From NCBI RefSeq assembly GCF_014873875.1, contig NZ_JADBEM010000001.1, forward strand, positions 8,370,001 to 8,434,000: a stretch of 64,000 bases of DNA, read 5' to 3'. Each line of letters starts with the position of its first letter. The stretch's first letter is position 1. The stretch is from Actinopolymorpha pittospori (GTDB lineage Bacteria; Actinomycetota; Actinomycetes; Propionibacteriales; Actinopolymorphaceae). Of this stretch, positions 24,236 through 33,615 are shown piece by piece. The translations under genes were made by a program, and so were the position numbers. The notes under the pieces were generated by a model that was given only the letters and a program-made list of their open reading frames with translations, did not search any database and was not told the DNA's origin.

Positions 24236-26436
24236 TGGTCGGACTTGTCGGAGTCCTCGACGACCGGCACCAGGGACAGCTTGCCCCGGTCGTCGATCTC
24301 CCCGATCTCCACCTGCAGCTTGTCACCGACCTTGACGACATCCTCGACGTTCTCGACCCGCCGGCCGCCGGCCAGGGCCCGCAGCTTGGAGATGTGCAGC
24401 AGGCCGTCCTTGCCGGGGACGAGGGAGACGAAGGCACCGAAGTTGGTGGTCTTGACCACCGTGCCGAGGTAACGCTCGCCGACCTCGGGCATCGTCGGCG
24501 TCGCGATCCCGGCGATCACGGCCCGAGCCGCCTCGGCGGAGGGACCGTCGGCGGCACCGATGAAGATCGTGCCGTCGTCCTCGATCGCGATGTCGGCGCC
24601 GGTGTCGTCCTGGATCTGGTTGATGACCTTGCCCTTTGGCCCGATCACCTCGCCGATCTTGTCGACCGGGATCTTCATCGTGATGATGCGCGGCGCGTAC
24701 GGCGACATGTCGCCGGGTGCCGCGATCGCCTTCTCCATCACGCTGAGGATCGTGAACCGCGCCTCACGCGCCTGCTGCAGCGCGCTCGCGAGCACCGAGG
24801 CGGGAATGCCGGTCAGCTTGGTGTCGAGCTGGAGCGCGGTGACGAACTCACGGGTGCCGGCGACCTTGAAGTCCATGTCGCCGAACGCGTCCTCGGCACC
24901 GAGGATGTCGGTGAGGCTGACGTACTCGGTCTTGCCGTCGACCTCGTCGCTGATCAGGCCCATCGCGATACCGGCCACCTGGGCGCGGAGCGGGACGCCC
25001 GCGCTGAGCAGGCCGAGCGTCGAGGCGCAGACCGAACCCATGGAGGTCGAACCGTTGGAGCCGACCGCCTCCGACACCTGGCGGATGGCGTACGGGAACT
25101 CCTCCCGCGTCGGCAGCACGGGGTAGATGGCCCGCTCGGCCAGCGCTCCGTGCCCGATCTCGCGGCGCTTCGGCGAACCGACGCGGCCGGTCTCACCGGT
25201 GGAGTACGGCGGCATGTTGTAGTTGTGCATGTAGCGCTTGGTCGTGTCCTCGGCCAGCGTCAGGCCGATCCGGCGCTCCAGCGACAGCATGTTGAGCGTC
25301 GTGATGCCGAGGATCTGCGTCTCGCCCCGCTCGAAGAGCGCGGAGCCGTGCACGCGCGGAACCAGTCCGACCTCCGCCGACAGCGGCCGGATGTCGGTCA
25401 GGCCACGGCCGTCGATGCGGATCTTCTCGCGCAGCACCCGCTCGCGCACCAGGGTCTTGGTGAGGGAACGGAACGCCGCACCGAACTCCTTCTCGCGGCC
25501 CTCGAAGTCGGCGCCGATGCGCTCCACCCCGAGCGCCTTGACCTCGTCGAGACGAGTCTCGCGCTCGGCCTTGTTGGCGATCGTGAGCGCGCTGCGCAGC
25601 TCCTCGCGGACCGCGCCGGCCAGCGCCTCGAGCACGTCGTCCTCGTAGTCGCGGAAGACGGGGTACTCGGCGGTCGGCTTGGCGGCCTTGCCGGCGAGCT
25701 CGTTCTGGGCGTCGCAGAGCGTCTTGATGAAGCCCTTCGCGGCCTCCAGGCCTTCGGCGACGATCTCCTCGGTCGGCGCCTGGGCGCCGTCACGGACGAG
25801 CTCCCACGTCTGGTCGGTGGCCTCCGCCTCGACCATCATGATCGCCACGTCGCCGTCCTCGAGGGCGCGACCGGCGACGACCATGTCGAAGACGGCGTTC
25901 TCGACCTCGCCACGGCGCGGGAACGCGACCCACTGGCCGTCGATCAGCGCGACGCGGACGCCGCCGATCGGACCCGTGAAGGGCAGGCCGGCGATCTGGG
26001 TCGAGGACGCCGCGGCGTTGATCGCGAGGACGTCGTACATCGCGTCGGGGTTGAGGGACAGGACCGTGACGACGACCTGGACCTCGTTGCGCAGACCCTT
26101 GACGAACGACGGGCGCAGCGGCCGGTCGATCAGCCGACAGGTCAGGATCGCGTCCTCACTGGGCCGCCCCTCACGGCGGAACACCGAGCCGGGGATCTTG
26201 CCCGCGGCGTAGGCACGCTCCTCGACGTCGACCGTCAGCGGGAAGAAGTCGAACTGTTCTTTGGGGTGCTTGCCCGCCGTCGTGGTCGAGAGGACCATCG
26301 TGTCCTCGTCGAGGTAGGCGACGACCGAACCCCCGGCCTGTCGAGCAAGCCGTCCGGTCTCGAACCGGACCTTGCGGGTACCGAAACGGCCGTTGTCGAT
26401 GACCGCTTCAGCTGTGTGAATACCGGGACCCTCCAC
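24232..26436 (-). CDS. pnp: polyribonucleotide nucleotidyltransferase (PNPase)
   Basis: A 734-residue PNPase, a 3'-5' phosphorolytic RNase that also makes tails in actinobacteria. It shows two RNase PH cores separated by a helical linker (second core includes GSNGSTSMGSVCASTL), a KH domain (VIGPKGKVINQIQDDTGADI) and an S1 domain (VVKTTNFGAFVSLVPGKDGL). GTG at 26436 is chosen because AAGGAGG stands 7 bases before it; an ATG at 26457 overlaps the ribosome-binding site region. It is transcribed after rpsO with a processing-type hairpin in between. Confidence 0.96.
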   Translation of the reverse strand: MEGPGIHTAEAVIDNGRFGTRKVRFETGRLARQAGGSVVAYLDEDTMVLSTTTAGKHPKEQFDFFPLTVDVEERAYAAGKIPGSVFRREGRPSEDAILTCRLIDRPLRPSFVKGLRNEVQVVVTVLSLNPDAMYDVLAINAAASSTQIAGLPFTGPIGGVRVALIDGQWVAFPRRGEVENAVFDMVVAGRALEDGDVAIMMVEAEATDQTWELVRDGAQAPTEEIVAEGLEAAKGFIKTLCDAQNELAGKAAKPTAEYPVFRDYEDDVLEALAGAVREELRSALTIANKAERETRLDEVKALGVERIGADFEGREKEFGAAFRSLTKTLVRERVLREKIRIDGRGLTDIRPLSAEVGLVPRVHGSALFERGETQILGITTLNMLSLERRIGLTLAEDTTKRYMHNYNMPPYSTGETGRVGSPKRREIGHGALAERAIYPVLPTREEFPYAIRQVSEAVGSNGSTSMGSVCASTLGLLSAGVPLRAQVAGIAMGLISDEVDGKTEYVSLTDILGAEDAFGDMDFKVAGTREFVTALQLDTKLTGIPASVLASALQQAREARFTILSVMEKAIAAPGDMSPYAPRIITMKIPVDKIGEVIGPKGKVINQIQDDTGADIAIEDDGTIFIGAADGPSAEAARAVIAGIATPTMPEVGERYLGTVVKTTNFGAFVSLVPGKDGLLHISKLRALAGGRRVENVEDVVKVGDKLQVEIGEIDDRGKLSLVPVVEDSDKSDQ

Positions 26437-26613
26437 TGGGCGCCCTCCTTGTGACATCAGGGAGCGATCGGGCGCGTGTGCGTTCGAAGCAGGGAGTGCC
26501 GGTCTTCGATCGAGGCTCTCGGGTGCTTCGCACCGCGAATCCCGGAAGCCACTACCGAGGACCGGCGACCTGACTGTCGCAGTTGGCGGGACCGCTCCGG
26601 TCCTACTTGTGTA

Positions 26614-26646
26614 CCGGGAGCGACACCCTTGGGGTGCCGCTCCCGG
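26614..26646 (-). promoter_or_regulatory. rpsO-pnp intergenic hairpin (likely RNase III site)
   Basis: A 14-bp stem with one internal mismatch (arms at 26614-26628 and 26632-26646, 3-base loop) lies 10 bases after the rpsO stop. A hairpin at this place in Streptomyces and E. coli is cut by RNase III and controls pnp expression; the same role is inferred here. It could also partly terminate rpsO transcripts. Confidence 0.7.
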
Positions 26647-26655
26647 AGTCTTTCG

Positions 26656-26925
26656 TTATCGCCGGAGACCGAGCCGCTCGATGAGGGAGCGGTAGCGCTC
26701 GATGTCTTCCTTCATGACGTAGTTGAGCAGCCGGCGTCGCTGTCCCACGAGGAGCAGGAGGCCGCGACGGCTGTGGTGGTCGTGCTTGTGCATCTTCTGG
26801 TGCTCGGTCAGATGGTTGATCCGGTGCGTCAGAAGCGCGACCTGTACCTCGGGCGAACCAGTGTCGCCCTCATTGGTCGCGTATTCGGAGATGATCTGCT
26901 TCTTGGTCGCAGCGTCGAGCGACAC
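26656..26925 (-). CDS. rpsO: 30S ribosomal protein S15
   Basis: An 89-residue S15 of normal length, with NEGDTGSPEVQVALLTHRI, LTEHQKMHKHDHHSRRGLL and LVGQRRRLLNYV, the 16S rRNA-contacting elements. GTG at 26925 is preferred to an ATG seven codons upstream because AAGGAG lies 4 bases before it and the length then matches the family. It is first in the rpsO-pnp-M16 unit. Confidence 0.96.
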   Translation of the reverse strand: MSLDAATKKQIISEYATNEGDTGSPEVQVALLTHRINHLTEHQKMHKHDHHSRRGLLLLVGQRRRLLNYVMKEDIERYRSLIERLGLRR

Positions 26926-27008
26926 GAGGCTCCTTTCGGGATCCATTGCGCGGCGCGCCAGGGCGGGTTCACCTGGGCACTCTTCATCCGCGGCCGGCTA
27001 ACGGCAGT

Positions 27009-27029
27009 GGTCAGGCTATCAGCCTGACC
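27009..27029 (-). promoter_or_regulatory. perfect hairpin between ribF and rpsO
   Basis: GGTCAGGCT and AGCCTGACC pair over 9 bp with a 3-base loop. It may end ribF transcripts; a smaller GGTCAC/GTGACC hairpin (27105-27119) lies closer to the ribF stop. On the minus strand it also contains TAGCCT, a possible -10 box for rpsO, so it could instead be a regulated promoter. The sequence does not decide between these. Confidence 0.45.
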
Positions 27030-27133
27030 TCCCCCGGCCCACTCAGCCGCGCCAGCAGGCGCTCCAGGGGGCCAGAAGCAGGGCGGAGGGGACATCTCGC
27101 GGCGGGTCACGAAGTGACCGCCGTGCGGGATGC

Positions 27134-28150
27134 TCAGCCCGTGGAAGGGGTCGCGCCGAGGATCTGGCGGACCCGTTCGACGTCGGCGGCCATCTGGGTG
27201 ATCAAGGCCTCGACGGAGTCGAAGCGCTCCTGGCCGCGCACCCGGTCGACGAACTCCACCTCCACCCGGTGGCCGTACAGGTCGAGGTCGTCGCGATCCA
27301 GGACATAGGACTCGACCCGGCGTGGTTCGTGGCCGAACTGCGGGTTGGTGCCGACCGAGATCGCGGCCGGCATGACCGTGCGGCCCGGACGGCTCAGATC
27401 GTGCACGCACAGCCACCCTGCGTAGACGCCGTCGGCCGGCAGTGCCATCGCGGCGGCGCCCGGAACGTTGGCGGTCGGGAACCCCAGCTCCCGGCCGCGA
27501 TGCGCACCCTCGACCACCACCCCGTCGAACCGGAAGGGGTGGCCGAGCAGCTCCCTGGCTCCCGCCACGTCGCCCTGGCCGAGCCGGTCGCGGACGGCGG
27601 TCGAGGAGACGGCGTTCACCGGAACCTCCTGCCGCACGCCGGACTGACCAGGGCCCGGGTTGGCTGCGGGGACCGGCGCCGGCGCCTCCCGGTGCAGGCC
27701 CTCCACCTCGAACCCGAGCTCGGCACCCATGTTCCGCAGGAGGTTGATGTCACCGACCGCCTTGTGCCCGAACCGGAAGTCGTCGCCGACCACGATCGCG
27801 ACCGGGCGGAGGTTCCTGACGATCTCGCGTACGAAGTCCTCGGCGGTCTCACGGGACCGCTCCTTGTCGAACGGAACGACGACCACGGCGTCGGCGCCGT
27901 ACTGCTCGAACAGCTCGACCCGGCGCTCGACCGTCGCGAGCAGCGGCGGGACGGCGTCCGGGCGGACGACCGAGGCAGGGTGTGGGTCGAAGGTGACGAC
28001 GACGGTGAGCGCGCCCTTCTCCCGGGCGATCTCGACCGCCCGACCGAGCACTCGTTGGTGCCCGCGGTGCACGCCGTCGAACACGCCGATCGTGACGACC
28101 GTCGGTCCGGTTCCCCGCGCCACCTCGGTCAGGTCTCGCCAGCGTTGCAT
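27134..28150 (-). CDS. ribF: bifunctional riboflavin kinase/FAD synthetase
   Basis: A 338-residue enzyme making FMN from riboflavin and then FAD. The N-terminal FAD synthetase has TIGVFDGVHRGHQ and the later SSTAVRDRL. A proline-rich insert (about 165-180, PAPVPAANPGPG) is unusual but within variable loop space. The C-terminal flavokinase has GRELGFPTANV and GVYAGWLCV. No FMN riboswitch is seen upstream. The order truB-ribF-rpsO is standard. Confidence 0.95.
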   Translation of the reverse strand: MQRWRDLTEVARGTGPTVVTIGVFDGVHRGHQRVLGRAVEIAREKGALTVVVTFDPHPASVVRPDAVPPLLATVERRVELFEQYGADAVVVVPFDKERSRETAEDFVREIVRNLRPVAIVVGDDFRFGHKAVGDINLLRNMGAELGFEVEGLHREAPAPVPAANPGPGQSGVRQEVPVNAVSSTAVRDRLGQGDVAGARELLGHPFRFDGVVVEGAHRGRELGFPTANVPGAAAMALPADGVYAGWLCVHDLSRPGRTVMPAAISVGTNPQFGHEPRRVESYVLDRDDLDLYGHRVEVEFVDRVRGQERFDSVEALITQMAADVERVRQILGATPSTG

Positions 28151-28290
28151 CCTGTCTCCGTCACATCTCGCTGCGATGCCCGCTTGTCGCGGTGCCGGTC
28201 GCGGGCGACGTCAACGCCGCCTCGTCAAGGGTGCCAGATGGGCCCGAGCCCAGGAGGCGGCTGGTCCCGGTGCGGGATCCCGCCCGATGC

Positions 28291-29163
28291 TCAGCTCGCG
28301 AAGACGGCGACCGGTCTGGCACCTTCGTCGGTGTCCTCATAGAGCGCGAGGAACGTGCCGTCTGGCCCGAAGACGCCAACCGGTCCGGACCCGACCGAGA
28401 CGCCGGGCAGCTTCTGGCCGTACGCCACCAGCCGTGCGGTCGAGTCGTCGACCTCGAAGCGGGGGAACGTCTCCCGGGCGACCGCCGCGATGGGTACGAG
28501 GGTGAAGTCGCGCTCGAGGTCCTCCACCGTGTGGGCCTGGTCGAGACCGTAGGCGCCGACCCGGGTGCGCCGAAGCGCCGTGAGGTGTCCCCCGACCCCG
28601 AGGCCGGCGCCGAGGTCGCGGGCCAGCGCCCGGATGTAGGTTCCGCTGGAGCACTCGACGACGACGTCGAGGTCGACCACCTCGTCGCCACGGCGGACGT
28701 CGGTCAGCTCGAACCGCCTGACCACGACCTGACGGGCCGGCAGGTCGACCTCCTGGCCCTTCTGCACCTTCCGGTAGGCCCGCTCACCGCCGACCTTGAC
28801 CGCCGACACCGAGGAAGGCACCTGCCACAGCTCGCCCGTGAGCGCCGCGACCCCGGCCTCGATGTCGGCCTGCGACACCTCGACCGCCGAGACCCGGTCG
28901 AGCACCTCACCCTCGGCGTCGTCGGTACGGGTCGAGACGCCCAGCCGGATCGTCCCCTCGTAGGTCTTCTCCGTCAGCGTCAGGAAGCCGAGCAGGCGCG
29001 TCGCCCGGTCGATCCCCAACACGAGCACGCCGGTCGCCATCGGGTCGAGCGTCCCGGCATGGCCCACCCGTCGGGTCCGGGCGAGCCGGCGTACCTTTCC
29101 CACGACGTCGTGGGAGGTCCATCCGGCGGGCTTGTCGACCACGACGATGCCGTCGAGCGCCAC
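28291..29163 (-). CDS. truB: tRNA pseudouridine(55) synthase
   Basis: A 290-residue TruB that converts U55 of the T loop. The catalytic aspartate is D40 in HAGTLDPMATGVL, and the family block SSGTYIRALARDLG is present. The start is GTG with AGGAG 6 bases upstream. A C-terminal part (VGVFGPDGTFLALYED) resembles the actinobacterial TruB tail domain. It follows rbfA after 45 bases. Confidence 0.95.
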   Translation of the reverse strand: MALDGIVVVDKPAGWTSHDVVGKVRRLARTRRVGHAGTLDPMATGVLVLGIDRATRLLGFLTLTEKTYEGTIRLGVSTRTDDAEGEVLDRVSAVEVSQADIEAGVAALTGELWQVPSSVSAVKVGGERAYRKVQKGQEVDLPARQVVVRRFELTDVRRGDEVVDLDVVVECSSGTYIRALARDLGAGLGVGGHLTALRRTRVGAYGLDQAHTVEDLERDFTLVPIAAVARETFPRFEVDDSTARLVAYGQKLPGVSVGSGPVGVFGPDGTFLALYEDTDEGARPVAVFAS

Positions 29164-29208
29164 AGTTCACTCCTATCCGCGGATCACAGGTGCAGGGAGA
29201 TCCGACGG

Positions 29209-29718
29209 CTATCGCGAGCCCGTGTCCAGGTCGTCGTTGTCGTCGTTGTCGTCGTCCGACTCGTCCTGGTCCTCGTCGAGGTCGTCCTCGAGGTCCTCGT
29301 CCTCGCGCGGGGTGCGGTAGGGATCGGCGTCTCCGGCGTGGGTCGCCTGCGCCGCCCGCCGGGCCACCTCCGCGTCGGAGTCACGGGCCGTGCGGAGCAG
29401 ATCCTCGATGTGCTTGGCGTTCTCGGGTATGGCGTCGGGGACGAACGCCAGGCTCGGCGTGTGGCGCAACCCCAACTGGCGGCCGACCTCCGAACGCACC
29501 AGGCCCTTCGCGCTCTCCAGCGCGGCCGCCGTGCCCGTCTGGTCCTGGTCACCGCCGAGGACGGTGTAGAAGACCGTCGCCTCCCGGAGATCGCCGGTGA
29601 GGCGCGCCTCGGTGATCGTGACGAAACCGAGTCGCGGGTCCTTCACCCGACGCTCGAGCATCTCCGCGACGATCACGCGGATCCGGTCGGCGAGCTGGTT
29701 CACCCGTGTCTGGTTCAT
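29209..29718 (-). CDS. rbfA: 30S ribosome-binding factor
   Basis: A 169-residue RbfA, a KH-fold protein needed for late 16S rRNA maturation (core: RIRVIVAEMLERRVKDPRLGFVTI). The ATG at 29718 is supported by GAGAGGA just upstream; the frame is open further to an ATG at 29847 next to the ylxP stop, which would add 43 poorly conserved residues. After the core there is a strongly acidic tail of about 30 residues, mostly Asp/Glu, that most RbfA proteins lack. Confidence 0.92.
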   Translation of the reverse strand: MNQTRVNQLADRIRVIVAEMLERRVKDPRLGFVTITEARLTGDLREATVFYTVLGGDQDQTGTAAALESAKGLVRSEVGRQLGLRHTPSLAFVPDAIPENAKHIEDLLRTARDSDAEVARRAAQATHAGDADPYRTPREDEDLEDDLDEDQDESDDDNDDNDDLDTGSR

Positions 29719-29839
29719 CGCGATCCTCTCCTCAGCCGGCAGCACCGTACCCGATTTGTCCCGCTGAGCACTGTCGCGGTGTCGGTGCGCTTGTGCCGCT
29801 CGGCTGTCACTCGTCTTGTCACTCTGCTGCCACTCGTCG

Positions 29840-30136
29840 TCACTCATCGTCGTTGGAGAAGAGTTGCCGGCGTACCTGCAGCAACTCCACCTCAGGCCGT
29901 TCGGCGAGCATCCGCTCCACCGCATCCAACACCTCGCGGCAGTGCGCACCTTCCCCGCTCACCACGGCAACTCCGATCTCCGCCCGACGGTAGAGGTCGT
30001 GGTGCCCCGTCTCGGCCACGGACAGGCTGAAGCGGCGCGCGATCTCGGCCACGATGGGCCGCACCACCGAACGCTTCTCCTTGAGGGAGTGCACGTCCCC
30101 GAGTCGGAGATCGGCACACAGGGATCCCGTGAACAT
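29840..30136 (-). CDS. DUF503 (YlxP-like) protein
   Basis: A 98-residue protein of the DUF503/YlxP family. Diagnostic stretches are LRLGDVHSLKEKRSVVRPIVAEI and AETGHHDLYRRAEIGVAVVS. It is a small ferredoxin-like fold protein always found between infB and rbfA in Gram-positive bacteria, with a probable but unproven ribosome link. Confidence 0.92.
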   Translation of the reverse strand: MFTGSLCADLRLGDVHSLKEKRSVVRPIVAEIARRFSLSVAETGHHDLYRRAEIGVAVVSGEGAHCREVLDAVERMLAERPEVELLQVRRQLFSNDDE

Positions 30137-30275
30137 CTGCGCTCTTTCTCGGGTCGTGTTCTCACCGCGGCCAGATGCCGGCGCCCGTACCGGGCCGCCG
30201 AGCCACCTGCCGCGTACTGGTCACGTGCGGCGTCACGGACGCCGACCGAGAGGTGCCCCGGGGTTCCCGCCCGAG

Positions 30276-30293
30276 CGGACCGCGAACGGTCCG
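30276..30293 (-). terminator. hairpin downstream of infB
   Basis: CGGACCG and CGGTCCG pair over 7 bp around a 4-base loop that reads UUCG in the infB transcript. It is nested inside weaker flanking complementarity (GTGCCCCGG near 30253 with CCGGGGCAC near 30307). It lies about 40 bases after the infB stop and 140 before ylxP, so it may reduce read-through rather than stop it. Confidence 0.5.
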
Positions 30294-30331
30294 TCGGACG
30301 GCAGCCTCCGGGGCACCATCTCTCGCGTCGA

Positions 30332-33300
30332 TCAGCCGCGCGGCTTCTCCCGCATCTCGTAGGTCTCGACGATGTCGCCGACCTTCACATCGTTGAAGTT
30401 GTGCAAGGTCAGACCGCACTCGTAGCCCTCACGGACCTCGGTCGCGTCGTCCTTGAACCGCCGCAGCGATGCGATATCGGAGTTGTCGAGTACGACGGCG
30501 CCGTCCCGGAGCAACCGTGCCTTGGAGTTGCGTCGGATCGTTCCGCTGGTGACCAGACAGCCGGCGATGGTGCCGAACTTGCTGGAGCGGAAGACGTCGC
30601 GCACCTCGGCGGTGCCCAGTCGAGCCTCTTCGTACTCGGGCTTGAGCATGCCCTTGAGGGCAGCCTCCACCTCTTCGATGGCCTGGTAGATGACGGAGTA
30701 GTACCGGATCTCCACACCTTCACGGTCAGCCAACCGCTCCACCGACCGGCCCTGGGCGCGGACGTTGAAGCCGATGATGATCGCGTTGTCGATCGTCGCG
30801 AGGTTGACGTCGTTCTCGGTGACCGCACCCACACCACGGTGCAGGATGCGCAGATCGACCTCCTCGCCCACGTCGATCTTGGCGAGCGCGTCCTCGAGGG
30901 CTTCGACCGAACCCGACACGTCGCCCTTGATGACGAGGTTGAGGGCCTGGCGCTCCTCGAGCAGCTTCGACAGGTCGTCGAGGCTGACCCGCTTGGTGAT
31001 TCGGGCGAACGACGCGTTGCGTACGGCCGCTTCCCGCCTCTCGGCGATCTGCCGTGCCATCCGGTCGTCGGCGACCACCATGAAGTTGTCACCGGCACGG
31101 GGTACGGCGGACAGACCGAGCGCGAGCACCGGCCGTGCCGGCGGCGCCTCGTCGACCTGCTGGCCGTTCTCGTCGAACATCGCCCGCACGCGACCGTAGG
31201 CCGGGCCAGCGATGATCGAGTCGCCGACCCGCAGCGTGCCGCGCTGCACGAGCACGGTCACCACCGGGCCGCGGCCCTTGTCGAGGTGAGCCTCGATCGC
31301 GAGCCCCTCAGCGTCCTGGTGCGGGTTGGCCCGCAGGTCCAGGGACGCGTCGGCGGTGAGGATGATCGCCTCGAGCAGACCCTCGATGTTGATCCGGGCC
31401 TTCGCGGAGATGTCGACGAACATCGTGTCGCCGCCGTACTCCTCCGGCACCAGGCCGTACTCGGTCAGCTGTCCACGCACCTTGGCCGGGTCGGCGTCGG
31501 GCACGTCGATCTTGTTGACCGCGACGACAACCGGGACGCCCGCCGCCTTGGCGTGGTTGAGCGCCTCGATGGTCTGCGGCATCACGCCGTCGTCGGCCGC
31601 CACCACGAGTACCGCGATGTCAGTCGAACGCGCACCACGGGCACGCATGGCCGTGAAGGCCTCGTGGCCCGGGGTGTCGATGAACGTGATCTTGCGCTCG
31701 GTGCCATCGACCTCGGTCTGGACCTGGTAGGCGCCGATGTGCTGGGTGATGCCACCGGCCTCGCCCGCCACGACGTCCTCGTTGCGGATCGCGTCGAGCA
31801 GCTTCGTCTTTCCGTGGTCGACGTGACCCATCACGGAGACGACCGGGGGCCTGGGCAGCAGCTCGCTGTCCTCGCCCTCGTCTTCACCGAACTCGATCGA
31901 GAAGGACTCGAGCAGCTCGCGGTCCTCGTCCTCGGGGGACACCACCTGGATGTCGTACTCGAGTTCGGCACCGAGCAGCTGCAGCGTCTCGTCGGTGACC
32001 GACTGCGTGGCGGTCACCATCTCGCCCAGGTGGAACATCACCTGGACGAGCGACGCCGCGTCCGCGCCGATCTTCTCGGCGAAGTCGGTGAGGCTGGCGC
32101 CACGCCGCAGCTGGACCGTCTGACCGCCGCCGCGCGGAACCCGCACGCCGCCGATCGACGGCGCCTGCATGTTGTCGAACTCTTGCCTCTTCTGCCGCTT
32201 GGACTTGCGTCCACGACGTGCCGGTCCACCCGGGCGCCCGAAGGCTCCCGCCGTGCCGCCACGACCACGGGCGCCGCCGCCACCACCGGGACGGCCGCCG
32301 AAGCCGCCACGCGGCGGAGCTCCCGCCGGAGCGCCAGCGCCGCCACCGCCGCCACCGCCGGGGCGGCCGCTGAAGCCACCGCCGCCACCGGGACGACCGC
32401 CACCGCGACCGCCGCCACCGGGCGCACCGGTGCGACCGCCAGGGCCACCCGTGCGCGCGCCGGGTCCACCGCCAGGACGGCCACCAGGACCACTCTGACG
32501 TGCGGGACGCGACGGCATCATGCCTGGGTTCGGACGGGGACCACCCGGACGCTCACCTGAGCCCTCGGGCCGCTGCGGCATCATCGCCGGGTTGGGACGC
32601 GGTGCGCCGGGCACGCCACCCTGGCCACCCTGGCCGCCCTCACGACGAGGACCGCCCCGCTCGGGACGCTCCGAGCGGCCGGGGCCGCGCATACCGGTGG
32701 TCGAGGTGAAGGGGTTGTTGCCCGGCCGGGGAGCACCAGGACGTGCGCCCGGACGCGGAGGACGTGCGCCGTCGCCACCCTGGCCGGCGCCACGGGGACG
32801 ACCGGTCGAGGGAGCGCCAGGACCACCGGTGCCGGGGCGCGGTGGGCGCTGACCGGGCGGGGTGGGCCTGGGTGCCGACGGACCCGGACGGCCGGTGCCG
32901 CCGGTGGGTTCGGGCTGCCGGGGCGTCGCCGGCCGAGGCGGCCGCGGTGCCTCCGGGCGAGACCCCTCGGGACGCGGCGACTCCGAACGTGTCGGCTCCG
33001 ACCGCGGGGTTTCCGGACGGGGGGTTTCCGGACGGGGTGCCTCGGTACGGGGGGTTTCCGGACGAGGCGCCTCGGTACGCGGCGTGGGCCGCGCTTCCGG
33101 ACTGGGTGTAGGGGCGACCTCCGGCCGCGCGTCGCGGACCACCTCGGCGGCGGGGACCTGCGGCTTCGCAGGTGCCGGCCGGGGCGGCGCGGGCTTCGCG
33201 CCGGGGATCGGTGTTGGTTTGGGGGCAGGCTCAGCCGTCACGGAACCGGCGGATGCCTGCGGGGCCGGCGCGGCAGGCTTGCTGGCGGCCTTCTTGGCCG

Positions 33301-33484
33301 ATCCTCTGCCGGCCTTGCCACCGGCTTCGGCCGCGAAGGACTCCTTGAGCTTGCGTACGACGGGCGCCTCGATGGTCGAGGACGCGGACCGAACGAATTC
33401 CCCCAGCTCCTGAAGCCTGGCCATCACGGCCTTGCTTTCGATGCCGAACTCCTTGGCGAGTTCATAGACCCGGACCTTTGCCAC
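30332..33484 (-). CDS. infB: translation initiation factor IF-2
   Basis: A 1050-residue IF-2. The N-terminal IF2N segment (VRVYELAKEFGI, SKAVMARLQELGEF) is followed by about 400 residues of low-complexity sequence rich in Pro, Arg, Gly and Glu, with RPETPR-type and GGRPGGGG-type repeats. A second IF2N-like block (GASLTDFAEKIGADAASLVQVMF) precedes the GTPase domain: GHVDHGKT near 552-559, DTPGHEAF and NKIDVPDAD. The domain II, III and IV regions follow. GTG start, with AAAGGAG 4 bases before. The low-complexity part is long even for actinobacteria. Confidence 0.97.
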   Translation of the reverse strand: MAKVRVYELAKEFGIESKAVMARLQELGEFVRSASSTIEAPVVRKLKESFAAEAGGKAGRGSAKKAASKPAAPAPQASAGSVTAEPAPKPTPIPGAKPAPPRPAPAKPQVPAAEVVRDARPEVAPTPSPEARPTPRTEAPRPETPRTEAPRPETPRPETPRSEPTRSESPRPEGSRPEAPRPPRPATPRQPEPTGGTGRPGPSAPRPTPPGQRPPRPGTGGPGAPSTGRPRGAGQGGDGARPPRPGARPGAPRPGNNPFTSTTGMRGPGRSERPERGGPRREGGQGGQGGVPGAPRPNPAMMPQRPEGSGERPGGPRPNPGMMPSRPARQSGPGGRPGGGPGARTGGPGGRTGAPGGGGRGGGRPGGGGGFSGRPGGGGGGGAGAPAGAPPRGGFGGRPGGGGGARGRGGTAGAFGRPGGPARRGRKSKRQKRQEFDNMQAPSIGGVRVPRGGGQTVQLRRGASLTDFAEKIGADAASLVQVMFHLGEMVTATQSVTDETLQLLGAELEYDIQVVSPEDEDRELLESFSIEFGEDEGEDSELLPRPPVVSVMGHVDHGKTKLLDAIRNEDVVAGEAGGITQHIGAYQVQTEVDGTERKITFIDTPGHEAFTAMRARGARSTDIAVLVVAADDGVMPQTIEALNHAKAAGVPVVVAVNKIDVPDADPAKVRGQLTEYGLVPEEYGGDTMFVDISAKARINIEGLLEAIILTADASLDLRANPHQDAEGLAIEAHLDKGRGPVVTVLVQRGTLRVGDSIIAGPAYGRVRAMFDENGQQVDEAPPARPVLALGLSAVPRAGDNFMVVADDRMARQIAERREAAVRNASFARITKRVSLDDLSKLLEERQALNLVIKGDVSGSVEALEDALAKIDVGEEVDLRILHRGVGAVTENDVNLATIDNAIIIGFNVRAQGRSVERLADREGVEIRYYSVIYQAIEEVEAALKGMLKPEYEEARLGTAEVRDVFRSSKFGTIAGCLVTSGTIRRNSKARLLRDGAVVLDNSDIASLRRFKDDATEVREGYECGLTLHNFNDVKVGDIVETYEMREKPRG
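33006..33079. repeat. short tandem repeats inside infB
   Basis: The 14-base unit GGGGTTTCCGGACG occurs at 33006-33019, 33021-33034 and 33051-33064, and GCCTCGGTACG at 33039-33049 and 33069-33079. They encode the alternating RPETP and RTEAP units of the IF-2 linker. Such tracts can change length by slippage in multiples of 15 bases without loss of frame. Confidence 0.8.
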
Positions 33485-33615
33485 TGCTCTCCTTTGCCGG
33501 CCCGGGCCCCTCCTGGGTCCAGGCCGCTAGTACCTAGGCGTGCTCATTGCTCGGTTCTCATCGAGTGCTCATGAGCCGCTCGACCCACTTTCTTTGCTTG
33601 GGCACTGCCACTACT

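Noticed and set aside
24394..26454. A 686-codon plus-strand frame opposite pnp
   Set aside because: Antisense shadow of a certain gene, composition typical of such shadows.
28151..28290. Possible FMN riboswitch before ribF
   Set aside because: The gap shows no conserved FMN-element sequence or multi-stem fold that I could recognise.
29719..29847. Longer RbfA from the ATG at 29847
   Set aside because: The added residues are not conserved-looking and a better ribosome-binding site precedes the ATG at 29718.
29816..32560. A 914-codon plus-strand frame opposite infB
   Set aside because: It is an antisense shadow of the IF-2 GTPase region with no known domain; IF-2 is certain.
32980..33085. Regular repeats that could suggest a CRISPR array
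   Set aside because: They lie in frame within infB, have no spacers, and encode the Pro/Glu/Arg linker.
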